Source: Rhexocercosporidium sp. MPI-PUGE-AT-0058 (Eukaryota > Ascomycota > Leotiomycetes > Helotiales). From it: 64,000 bases of DNA. Shown piece after piece: positions 43,560 through 53,846 of the stretch (position 1 is the first letter of the stretch; the number at the start of each line of letters is the position of its first letter). The stretch spans positions 1,674,001 to 1,738,000 of the forward strand of contig JAGTJL010000005.1 in NCBI GenBank assembly GCA_020746875.1. Reading direction: 5' to 3'. Position numbers and translations under genes: made by a program. The notes under the pieces were generated by a model. That model was not told the origin of the DNA and made no database searches. It worked only from the letters and a program-made list of their open reading frames with translations.

Positions 43560-43930
43560 TTATTTCTTGTAGACATTGCCGTTGGGAGCAGTGTAAGTAG
43601 AGCCACCCTGAGAATTGTTGTAGTAGGTAGAACCGTTGCCATTGGCGTAGTAGTAGGACCCATCTGCGTGACGTGAGTTGTTGACTTCGAATTTTCGACA
43701 GACTTGGTGGAGTTGACTTACCAGTGTTACTGTAATGATATCCAGTCCCACAGGGCTGAGTACGATTGTCGTAGTTGTTGCCCTACGTAGAATGAGTCCG
43801 GGTGAGATTACTACTGGGTTATGGTCAAACAAGGACATACTTGATTATTGGTGCCGCTGCTGTTGATTGTGTATGGAGTGTAGTCCGAGCCGGAAGACCC
43901 GGTATTTCCAGAAGAAGACTTGCCAGACAT
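43560..43930 (-). CDS. Small Tyr/Asn/Gly/Ser-rich protein, 84 residues
   Basis: Three short exons, 43930-43841, 43782-43722 and 43663-43560, with introns GTATGT..CGTAG and GTAAGT..CGCAG, phase-consistent. The protein starts MSGKSSSGNTGSSGSDY, has one block NNYDNRTQPCGTGYHYSN, and ends with a repeat-like NGSTYYNNSQGGSTYTAPNG. It has no signal peptide and is polar throughout. I recall similar short proteins as conserved but uncharacterised in filamentous fungi. Its composition suggests a disordered, possibly aggregation-prone or RNA-associated protein, which is inference only. Easily missed by ORF finders because no exon exceeds 104 bp. Confidence 0.75.
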
Positions 43931-45084
43931 AGTGATTTAGTTTGGTTATACTGGTGGAAATTTAGGGGTTTGGTATTGAGTTGAGGTTTGAGAAGTATTG
44001 CATGTAACGGTGCTGTGGGTTGGGAGGATTAGTCTGGAGGGGGTGTGGTATTTAAGGAGGAAGAGATTGGGGGAAGGTGTAAATAAGGTGGGTCTTGACA
44101 CTTCTTATCTTATTTATGCCAACGGGAATGCATTCATTGAAACTCAGACGATCAGTTCTAGTAAGCTCTGCAGGGTTCTAGTCAAAATCTAACGATAAAA
44201 AAACATAAATACAAAGAAAGCGTCCCCAAAACCCTTGGGCGCGTCGGTTCCATTCACTGCTATCTAGCATCATGCCTGTTGAAAGATTATGTTGCTTGCC
44301 GAAGCCGGCTTGATTGGATTGATGCTGCGGGGTCCCCTTCACCGCTTCAAGCCAGTTTTTGGGGTGGATGCGCGAGGTCTTCGCGTTATCACGAGAGCCC
44401 GAGATTCCTCAGGAGTTCCCCGTGTGAAGGCCACGTCTACCTCGGATGCCTTCCCGTATGGAGAGTGGGATTCTGATGGTTTTGATCATTGGGTACAAGC
44501 TCGATTTGTATTCTTTTGAAACACTATACCCGGTCACATGTTAGACTTTTAGAAGAAAAAGTCTGCATTCGGGGAGTCAGTTCTTTTTGGTAGATGTCTC
44601 TTCCAGGCGGGCGGGATTTGGACACCGGATAGAAGAACAAACAATCTGCTCTGTAGCTGATGCTGGTAACACTCAAGCCAGGTCCGTGCCGTCATAACTT
44701 CTGGCGAAATTGATCCCCGTTCTTTGGATGCGCTTTGCATGATAAAGGATCAGAGATGGGAAGATTTCATCAGATCTGAATGCGTGAAGGTTGGAACTTT
44801 GCAGGCCTCGCTTCCATCTTTAGCTTCAAACCAGTGAAGTTCAGCGAAACAGAGATAGACTGATGCTCGAGGACGAGGACGAGGACGAGCTTTTTCCGGA
44901 GGTAGAGGTAGTATAACGGTTTAGAGCCTCTAAAGCTTTATTTTATTCTTGGCTAACTTACTTATAGGCTTAAGACCAATTGTACGGGCAGTGGTTTGAC
45001 AGTATTTGTGAGGAGAGAAAATTCATATAGATTATGAAAGTGACTAGTCATAATTAACAAAAGCACAGACCTAATTCCTATTGT
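43931..45084. other. Intergenic, no supported gene
   Basis: About 1.15 kb holding the promoter of the small protein gene and the 3' flank of the GTPase gene. A GAGGAC repeat lies at about 44868-44888. A short AT-rich tract, 44915-44970, has a weakly RIP-like composition and could be a tiny transposon remnant, but this is not established. Confidence 0.45.
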
Positions 45085-46617
45085 TCAGAGAGGAAACTCG
45101 CGCATGACTGCCTTGCGGACTGCCTCCCCAAATTCAGCTGAACGAGGCTCGTGCATAATACCACGCTTCCGAGCGAATTCGATCCGATATGGCTCGTCAG
45201 AAGGCATTCCCCGAGCTCTGAACTGGTCCACAGAGGAAAATGGATCTACGGGGGATAATTAGCAGTGGAGTTGAAGAAGTCCAGCAAATCTGTTGAAGAT
45301 GGTAAAAGTACGTACCAAGCCAGCTCGGGAAGCCCCGTTGTCCCCCACCGCCAACTCCACCCCCGGCACCCGCTCGTCCTACAGGACGTCCCCCTAGACG
45401 TCTTTCCAATTCAGGTAGAAGAACTTTCTCAACTAGAGGTGAAACAACATTATTGAAACCCCATGTACCTACCCTGACGACCAAACCCACCCAGGCCGGC
45501 TCTGGTTGTTGGCTGGGTTGCTGCGTGTTTTGAGGCAGGTTTTGGTTCTGCGTCTTGTCATATGCTTCTGGATATGGCATCCTGTCTGTCGAAGTAGATG
45601 GCCGAGAAGCTTCACTTGGTGTGCTTGCCGAGGAGTTTGACTGAGAAGTCGAAGACCGTGGCTCCTCTGTTGGTTCAGTTTGTTTCGAAGATGGAGACAA
45701 AGATGCGGAGTGAGAACCGTGGGCAGAGGTCAAGCCAACGAGCTGTCCTGCGGCGGTCTTTTCAAGCGAAACACCTGCAGCAAGTTCCTTGACGATTCTG
45801 GGATCTTGTGGATGGATACTGCCATAGTGACGAGAGATCATCATCTTGGCAGAACGTTTGATGTCGTCGTGGTCTTCGCCCCAGCAGAGAGATTTGCCTG
45901 TGCCAATGCCGTCCTGATACTGGCGGCCATGTTGATAATGCTTCAAACCTTGACCAAGGATAGTCTTCCAGCCCTCCATGCGGCTCTGAAGTCTCTCGGG
46001 GAACTTTATGCTTTCTTCTTCTTGAGACGCGTCCCAGAATGTTGTGACCATTGTCACTTGAGACATGTATCTATCTCCGCAGAGATTGCTAAAAAGGTCG
46101 ATGAGTTTGGCATCAACCGCTTCCATGGAGGAATTGCCAATTCGTGTCACGAAAATGAGTCCGATGATGGTGGCGTACAGGCGGACTGCCTCTATGCCAC
46201 GAATGAGTTCAAGAAACACTTCCTGTTCATTATCGGTGTCGAAACCCGGCGTGTCCATGATGTAATATTTCTCGCTATTGATTTCGACGCGCTCGATTTG
46301 GAATTGAACCGTTCCTGAATTAAGAAACAGTCAGATCTGCAATTTAAGGTTGGCGTAAAGGATACTCTTACTCTGCTTCGAATGGCCGAAAGTGTCGGTC
46401 GTATCTTCGAAATATGCAGATTTGCCATCCCCTCGTCTACCGAAGAGGATGAGAACATTGGCAGGTTGGTCCTTCCTGTGATAATGTTAGAGCAGGGCAA
46501 TTATGCTGGGGGAGACATAAAGTACTTGTTCCTGAGCTCGTCAAGGCACTCTTGAGTACGCTTTTGTACGGAGTTTGACTCGGCTGACCCATAATATTTG
46601 TCAGAGGTAGTTGCCAT
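45085..46617 (-). CDS. AIG1-like P-loop GTPase
   Basis: Four exons: 46617-46526, 46475-46372, 46314-45316, 45245-45085; 451 residues, phase-consistent. Exon 2 carries the P-loop GRRGDGKS (residues 43-50). Exon 3 starts with VQFQIERVEINSEKYYIM, then the Walker B/G3 motif DTPGFD (86-91) and IIGLIFVTRIG. This order, with a long switch region and TMVTTFWD as a possible G4 equivalent, fits the AIG1/septin-like GTPases common in fungi. A Ser/Thr/Pro-rich linker follows (about 225-300), then an amphipathic stretch (WGFNNVVSPLVEKVLLPELERRL), a Gly-rich run and a basic C-terminus with no membrane anchor. The cellular role is unknown; plant AIG1/GIMAP relatives act in immunity. Confidence 0.82.
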
Positions 46618-47530
46618 CTTGGATGGGAAGTGAGGTGAGACGTCTTTGAGTTTGAATTCTTGAAAAATATGTAGAGAAATATGGTAAGTGAGAAAGAAGA
46701 TTGGGGGGAACCAAGTTCCTATTAAATAGACAAATGGTGCTGGCTACGAAATCACATTGGTTATAAGATCATGGAATGAGCTTCAATCCCCTAAAATCTC
46801 TTCACTTCTTTCCCCGTCCATTTTCAGGTTCTCCTTTGCAACACTCCAATTACTGTGAGCAAGATATCAATAGGATGTTCATGGCGCCCACTCATCGCAG
46901 CGATGGCACACCCGCATACTCGCTTATCCAATGAAAACATTTGGTCCCTCTAACAAAGCACCCCATCCTGTAGTTCCTAAGCGAGCAAAGTTTCCCGCAT
47001 GCAGATGCATGAGAGTTGGGGCCAGAATTGAAGCTGATTAGTGTAAAGTTGCCCTGTCGGGAGGCCTCTTCGGTGCTTACAATCAGGTGCCTATGGCTGA
47101 GATGGATGTTGTTGCACGTGATAGACAAGCTGTATCTTTCACTTAATATTTCCTTTCCTTTAACTGCTTGCTATGATTCAGTTCTTCTGAAAGAACGGAG
47201 GCTACTGGCGCAGCGTGACCTCCCCCTAGTACGCGAACACTCGTCTACTCCAGAAACGACTTTCATGAAGCCAAGCTTCCTCTGGGCCCTAGTCAAGAGA
47301 CAATCATACTCGATCTAGATTCTGTTTCTCCAAAAGCTAGCTGTCAAGTATGGAATCGGTCGGTTTGAGTAATTACTATCACAAGGCTACCGAGCGATAT
47401 GTCCTCGATGGGACGAAGCGACTTGAATTGATAGGGGAGATGGAAATTCCTGGCTAAATTCCCGGCAAGAAAACTACGTTAGTTGGGATCAGGTCCCGAA
47501 ACCTAGGATCATTCATACCAACTAACTTAC
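46618..47530. other. Intergenic, divergent promoter region
   Basis: About 0.9 kb between the GTPase start and the damaged plus-strand gene. No gene was recognised. A possible intron (GTTAGT near 47477, branch AACTAAC, acceptor near 47531) leads into the next gene, but its upstream exon has a stop and no start. Confidence 0.45.
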
Positions 47531-49149
47531 AGGTTAAAGCAGTGCAACACATATTTGAAGTCAAAGGGAATCTTCAAGAACTTTCGATATGACGAGGCGA
47601 TTAGGATTCTTTGGGAGAGCAGGCGGCTCAATATCTCAGCGGGAATGTGGATGTTTCTGGTCTTGGCCAACGGCATTCTTCTTGACCTCGACGATTTGGA
47701 AACATACTGCAAAAGAAAGTCCCAACGGGCGGTCACAAAGGGGGCGATATCCGTCGATGAGGCAGCTAACCAAGCTGATCCTAATGTTGCGCCCACGACG
47801 GAAAGACATCTCTTGTTCGTTCATCTACCCTTTCAATTTCAACAGTTGAAATCACCAAGCTACTTTCAATGCTTCCAACGAATTTGTGGCTTGTTGGCGT
47901 CCACTTTCACAGCAGTTTTGACACTGGCAAGTGGAAAATCGATCAACATGGACTTTGCAACCGCAGCGAGACGGATCGATCTCAAGTGAAGGAACTAAGC
48001 CAGCTTCATAACATTCTGTTTGAGGCATTGGCACGATACAGGAGAGGAGAGGAAAAGTTGGTAGGACCCTTCACCTGCGTTGTATTCCGTCAACTGGAAC
48101 GGATTGTGAACATAAGCCACCACCGCCAGATTCCTGACATTCTGGGAACGATACGCTTGATACAGAGAAACGTTTCCGGAGTCCAACCACAAGGTCAAAA
48201 GACACTTGTGACCTTATTATGCGAACAACTCCACGCTTTAGCTGCGCAAGTCTTGCAACCTACCGATCCACGGATACAACTGTTTGGGGTGCTGAAAGAA
48301 CTCCCTCAAGACCAGAAATGGGACTCTCAAGGACACATGCTGATGGCATTTGATGCGTATTGTCGTCATTTATGGTTTGCGAGGCTTGGGAGCAACGACA
48401 TTAAAGCCTACTACTCATACAATCAGGCCAGCTTCCCCCGGGCAGAGCCTGGGCAGTTTTATGAGAAGTTCGAAGGAAAGTCGATGTACCAGATCCTGAC
48501 CATGTTGAGGAAGGTCGACCTCGACCTCGGCCAATACTCTGTTGCTACCTTCTGCCTCTGGCATACAGCGATCCACTACTTGTTCCACGAAAAGAGATAT
48601 TCAGACTCGGAAACCCTCTGCCACGAACTCAGCAAGCGTATATTGGGACCATTCAAGCTTCACCCTGAATGCCTTCAAAACTGTTCAGTTGACTTTGACA
48701 CTGCAGAAAGTCATTGTCAGGACCTTGCTAAGAATGTTTTAGCATGGCTAGAAGAGGAACCAGATGTTAATCCCCAAGTCTTACACCATGGGCAGCTTGG
48801 TTTTGACATTGTGAAGACCTTTCATTTACTGGGTCGCAGCCAAGAGGAGCTGGCCAGATGCCAAAAGCTTTCAAGTCAATTCGGAGAAGAAAGGAACATG
48901 TTGGAGCAGGCACTGCTTAATTTCGATATGGCCCTCTATCTACGCTTGTTAACAACTCAGAATGGAATTTGGGATCCGCTTTTGAAGTCTGTTCTGATGG
49001 CATTGATTTCTGTAGGAACTGATCTTCGCCTTGATCATGGAGTGGAAGTTTGGCAGGAGCAGTTACAAGCGATAATTATGACTGTCTCAGAGAATGATAG
49101 AGCTCAACGGGATCTGGAAAACAAGATACCGGCTAGCGCAGGAGGTTGA
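47531..49149 (+). pseudogene. Unrecognised helical protein gene with a frameshift
   Basis: Frame 2 is open from about 47531 to 47989 (FKNFRYDEAIRILWESRRL, FLVLANGILLDLDDLETY, TLASGKSINMDFATAARR). The protein then continues in frame 1 from about 47985 to 49149: ELSQLHNILFEALARYRRGE, YCRHLWFARLGSNDIKAYY, FCLWHTAIHYLFHEKRYSDS, HHGQLGFDIVKTFHLLGRS. No GT..AG pair bridges the switch near 47985, so a 1-bp indel is likely. No credible ATG precedes 47555; the first ATGs in frame are internal. The protein is alpha-helical and hydrophilic, loosely TPR-like, reminding me of C-terminal regions of fungal Clr5-type proteins, but I cannot name it. Sequencing error is an alternative to a pseudogene. Confidence 0.5.
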
Positions 49150-50709
49150 TTTCTTAGCTTAGGAAGGCTCTCCTGATCCAGTAGTTGATGGGTTTTGTAA
49201 ACAGAATAAGGTACCGGTATAGTGAATCTACTCTACTCTTCCGCCGCAATACCTCCTGCTAGAGATTGAGATCGATTCATAATTTCTTTCTGTTGTACCT
49301 GTTATTTGTTTTTCTCTAATTTGTGATATATCCAATGGTATGGCTCTTTTGAATATTTTAGGAATCAATTAATTGTTAGTGGTTAGGGAGCTCAATACGC
49401 AATGGCCCCGTGTCAGCTGTCCGATCCGTTAGTAGTTAGCACACAGCCGATTTATTTTAGGAGCATTTAGGGAGCCTTTCTTCCTCGTCTGCCTCTTCCT
49501 CCTGTTTCCTCATCGCAATTCTGATAATTTTGATCGGTCTAGTTTGCCCAATTTGCCAATGGCGGTTTCTTGGCTTCCGTCGTCAAGATATTCCAATTGA
49601 GTTCGTCAATATTCAACCTACCTCGACCTACCACCCATTGTGCTTCTTAACCACGTTTTGGAGGGATTGTCAACCTTGCAAGGGAAAGGAATGCTCTGTA
49701 GGCATTCAGGGAAATCGTTCAGGGGGTATTCCTCAAAGTTGTCTGCTGCTAAATTTGACGTTGACTATCACGAGGATATACAATGGACCCTACTGCGCAG
49801 CTCTGGAAATCAATGGGTCAAAGGTTCCAGACAACCCCCGAAAAAAAAAGACTCATATCCTTGAAATTTACCAAATATTGGCTCCGACACTTCTGTACAG
49901 GGAGACTTTGAATTTTCCAGTCATTCTGACCATCGTGGCTCGTAACGCCAGGCACCTTCAAGCCAACCCAGGTCCTCCAGGAACTTCTCAATTTGTATGC
50001 GTTCAGTTTTGAGCTAAAGCTCGTTCCTTCCAGTCAAAGTGCCTTCCCAGATTTCTATCAACGGAGACGCCGCCTTGAAAGTCAGCCTTCTGTTGATTAA
50101 ATATCCACGATGTTACATGAACTCAGCGACCATTTCAGCCACTTTTTTCATTTTGACTCTTCAACATCCTGTCCTTTCGTGCGCGTTTCTATTATTACCC
50201 AAGGGAGAGCTCACCGAGTATGGTTGATTTGACGCGCCTGAGAGGCGGGGTCTTGGATATACCTATCAGGTCCCATGTTTTGGTTCTTTACCGAGCACTT
50301 GGCATCCAAACCGAAGTATCGGTCATATTCAGCCGTAATTTCCCCTTTCGAGCTTTCGAACGCGGTCCGATTCCAATTCAATGACACAACGCAGTCACTT
50401 CTCTGGCGCCAATACTCTATTGAGTCAGGTTGAGGTTAATTTAACCTTCTAATACGGGAAAGAGCGTCGGCAGTGAAGCGCACCTGACAGACTGGGCAGT
50501 CAGCATCAAATTAAGCCTGTTCTCTCTCCGAGCGACTCACCCAAAACACTGCCTCGGTCTCATCCCGCACGTTTGTTTAATACTCGAGTGGCTGGAAATA
50601 CAATCGATCATGATCAAGTTAAGGAACTACCGAGTCGCTAAAGAAAAGGTGGAATCGCCAAGTTGAAACTTTCTCTAGAAACTCGAGGTCGCGGTCCAAA
50701 CACTTCGCT
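49150..50709. other. Intergenic, no supported gene
   Basis: About 1.55 kb. A plus-strand open frame at 49530-50012 (160 codons) has no recognisable motif, and its Cys/Pro-rich translation looks random. A 9-A run lies in it. Not annotated. Confidence 0.45.
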
Positions 50710-51347
50710 ATGTTTGAACTACTTGGTCGATGCATTTGCATATCTTTGTCACTCGCTGTATTGGGGCTGTCGATCATGATGACAATTTTACCAAATGATT
50801 ATGGTAATCCGGGGGACTTTCGAGGTGGTGATGGCATGAAAGCTCCACTGTTTACTTTCGTCTTCGTAAGTATACACATCCACTTTACTGTCGGAAGTAT
50901 ATGCTAACATACACTCCAGGTTGCTGTTTCTCTCGCTCTCAACTCAGAGGAGATCCTCTCCCAGATTTCCTGCTACAAAACTCACATCCGTCGCCTTCAT
51001 CCCGGACTCCTCCTCATATTCGACCTGATCACTTGTCTTGGGCTCTTCCTATCATCGTATCTCGTAATGTTCCCTACGATGATCCAGTTTCCGCTCGCGA
51101 AGGACTTGATCTCGGTTTCAACTGCTCTAGCGTAAGTGTACCCTTCGTTGCAGAGTACAACGCAGGTTGCTTGAATACTAATAATCCTAGGATTATGCAT
51201 TTCTTCTTGTTTGTGGTTGCTTGTGTTGCTTGTGATAAGTGGAGGAAGGATCATATTTACCGGAATCAGCAGGAGGCTATCAGAAGGGGACGAGAGAGGG
51301 CTTTGCGAATGCAGCATTTTCAAGATGTTTATGTGGAGAGGGTCTGA
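50710..51347 (+). CDS. Small four-TM integral membrane protein, 174 residues
   Basis: Three exons: 50710-50865, 50920-51131, 51191-51347, phase-consistent. Introns are GTAAGT..CTCCAG and GTAAGT..CCTAG with branch ACTAAT. Four hydrophobic segments are visible: CICISLSLAVLGLSIMMTIL (1), LFTFVFVAVSLALN (2), LLLIFDLITCLGLFLSSYLV (3), MHFFLFVVACVAC (4). A basic, Arg-rich cytoplasmic tail follows (KWRKDHIYRNQQEAIRRGRE). The topology resembles MARVEL-like or other small fungal tetraspan proteins, which sit in plasma-membrane or secretory membranes, but no family signature was recognised. Confidence 0.78.
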
Positions 51348-52244
51348 TGGCATGGCTTGGCAGTATTAATGAATAGAAACGGTACGTTGGACGATACTGT
51401 TGTACAATAGCAATTGACATAAATCATTACAAACTTACTTCTTCGAGTCTTGGACGTTCATGGCCAGATATGAGTGGTATCTGTTTGGGTGAAGAAAAGC
51501 AGAAGAACAAATTTGACTATTTCGGCGAGTCAAGAAGTGGCCAGTTCAACAAAGATTCACAAGAAACAAGCCAAACATCGAATCTCGGCAAGGTTGAATA
51601 TTCGTCCCTTCTACAAAGGTCAGATTTAAGTGCATCCTACATCAGAAGAACTATGCCTCGATGGATGTGGAATTCGCAAAATTTGTTCCTGGAGCAGAAC
51701 AAACACATTAGTTGAGTCGATCTCGACAAAGCCATTTTTTGATTCATCCAGGCAGTTTGAAACTCTATCACAATCTGCATGAGCAAATAAATCAAAGATA
51801 CCACGGTCCGAGCCTCAAGTCCGGGAGATCGACGCAAGCAGGAAGAAAAATATCCTCCGAAGAAAAACAAAGCAAAAGGACCTCGTGACCGCGCGGCTCA
51901 AGCCTGAGGCAGTCGCGCTAGTGTACTGAGTGAGGTAGTCCCACCCCACTTGGATAACCACTTCTTCGAGGAACCACACAACAAGCAGATATATCACCCC
52001 AGTTCTGATCATCAAGAGACTGATTCTGGTCGTCGCTGCACTCATCCAACAGTTGCGATCGAAAGAAGTCCAATCAAAGGCCTCTGACACGTCTGCCTGA
52101 GTGTACGCGTGGCTCATCGTCGCGCTGGGCATCACCAGCCACCCGGCTCACGCGCATAGCAGATATCACTGATATCCACGTCGCAAAGACGAAGACGACC
52201 TTCCCATATTCCAGGATATCGCAGCTTCCAGGCGCAATTGTTTG
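51348..52244. other. Promoter/5' region of the Whi5-like gene
   Basis: About 900 bp, no supported gene. The 3' half (about 51880-52240) is likely 5' untranslated sequence. Minus-strand open frames here lack features. Confidence 0.45.
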
Positions 52245-53846
52245 ATGGAGCCTCACCAACTGGCTCTTGCCGCTCTCGACGAGGTGGCTCATTCGGTGAG
52301 CAGGAGCACGAGTCATCGTGATGGGGGTAATGTCCTACGGGCGGCTGGCGACATACAACCTTCGACAAAGAACAAAGGGATTATGGTGGATAGAGCAGCA
52401 AATGCATACAAATCAAGTGAACCCTCGCCAGCAAACGGGGCAAATATGTCTCTATCCGGGCAGAGACAGGACGACCCCAGCGATACATTAATGGCCTTGA
52501 AGACAACAACATCGAGTAACAATTCCCAATCAACGACGGATGGTCCTGATGGGGTTTCCACACCGCCAACTTCAACCTCCGACGGCTTCTCATCACAAAG
52601 CACGAATGCCGATGGGCCGCTCTCTCAACTATCGCAACTCTCACAGCTGGCTGCGGCAGCACAGCCTTTGATAAGCACATCATCGACGCGACCAGCCCTT
52701 AACATAGCTCCTACGGCCGGCCAAAAAAGAACAGCAGATGGCCAGATAAAGCCATCATCTGCCTCACCCAATAGTCCAAACGTGCGAGGACATTCCAGGA
52801 ACACAAGCGCAGTAAGTAATGTATCTTCTGTGGCGAGCAGCAGGATTGGAGAGGTAGGACAACACCAATCTCCTGAAGGGAAAGCGACTAATTATCTCTA
52901 GCTCTCGTCCGAGCTTCGTACGCGTCTTTCGTATGCAATGGTGAAAGTAAACAATGGATGGCAATCAAATTCTATCGACGAAGTTGAATCCCTAGCATCT
53001 CAAGCCGGATCTCCAACATCATCCACTTCCACCCTTCACGGTCGTCGCAGTCTTATAACATCTCCTCGCACTGCGATTGCAACTCTCCAGAGTTATTCTA
53101 GTAATACCAGCCAAGCAGTTCAAGCCCCAACATCTGACTTCGACTTGTATCCTCGAGGAGACCAGCCATCTCGAACATATGAATCATTCTGGCGAGACCA
53201 TTCAACACCAAATTATCCCACCCAACGACAATCTTCTCACGCACCTGTCATTTCTCCTCCAGCCTCGAAGTCACTTGGACCTCCAGCTGACATTCGTCCT
53301 ACCGTATCGTCTCGGCGATCTGGAACTCCCAAATTCAGTAAACCACCTACCATACCTAATCATGGATCTAATTCACCATACAACACCTCGGCCCCTCGAA
53401 CACCACTCCGAACGGATTTTAGGGATAATACTGTTATCCAGACGCCTGTTCAGAAGACCATCCAAGAACAGGATGCTATCGAGACCTTACTTTTTATGAG
53501 TAGCCCTGGAAACTCGGGGAATATGGGTCACACTTTCCCTCCACCTAGAACACAAGGATCTCCTCAGCAGAGTCCTCTGCGCACTGAATTTAACTCTCAA
53601 GCAAGAGCCATCCATCCGAGGCGAGTCGAATTCGAAACCTCAGCAGCAAGTGTAAGCGCAGAGAGCAGCGAAGGTGGTGCTGAATACAGGAGCAAGATGA
53701 GAAGCAAGGGGTTGAGCCAAAGCAAAGCAAAGAGCGAGGAGATGAATCGCTTCTTGGATGAGATGCGAGATGAATCCAGTAGCGATGACGAGGAGATAAT
53801 TCTCAAGTACTCGAGCCCGAGGAGAGTTACAGCTGGAAGAGTTTAG
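52245..53846 (+). CDS. Whi5/Nrm1-type transcriptional repressor of G1/S
   Basis: Two exons, 52245-52853 and 52902-53846, 48-bp intron (GTAGGA..CTCTAG); 517 residues. Directly after the junction, residues 204-223 contain the GTB motif (LSSELRTRLSYAMVKVNNGW). In Whi5, Nrm1 and fission-yeast Nrm1/Whi5 this motif binds SBF/MBF and represses G1/S genes. The rest is disordered, rich in Ser/Thr/Pro with many SP/TP sites (for example TSPRT, APRTPLRT, QTPVQKT, GSPQQSPLRT), as expected for a CDK target, and ends in an acidic/Ser patch (DESSSDDEEII). Low-complexity SQLSQLSQLAAAA lies near residue 130. The start is ATG 52245. Confidence 0.85.

Noticed and set aside
49530..50012. 160-codon plus-strand frame
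   Set aside because: No motif, no splice context, composition looks random.
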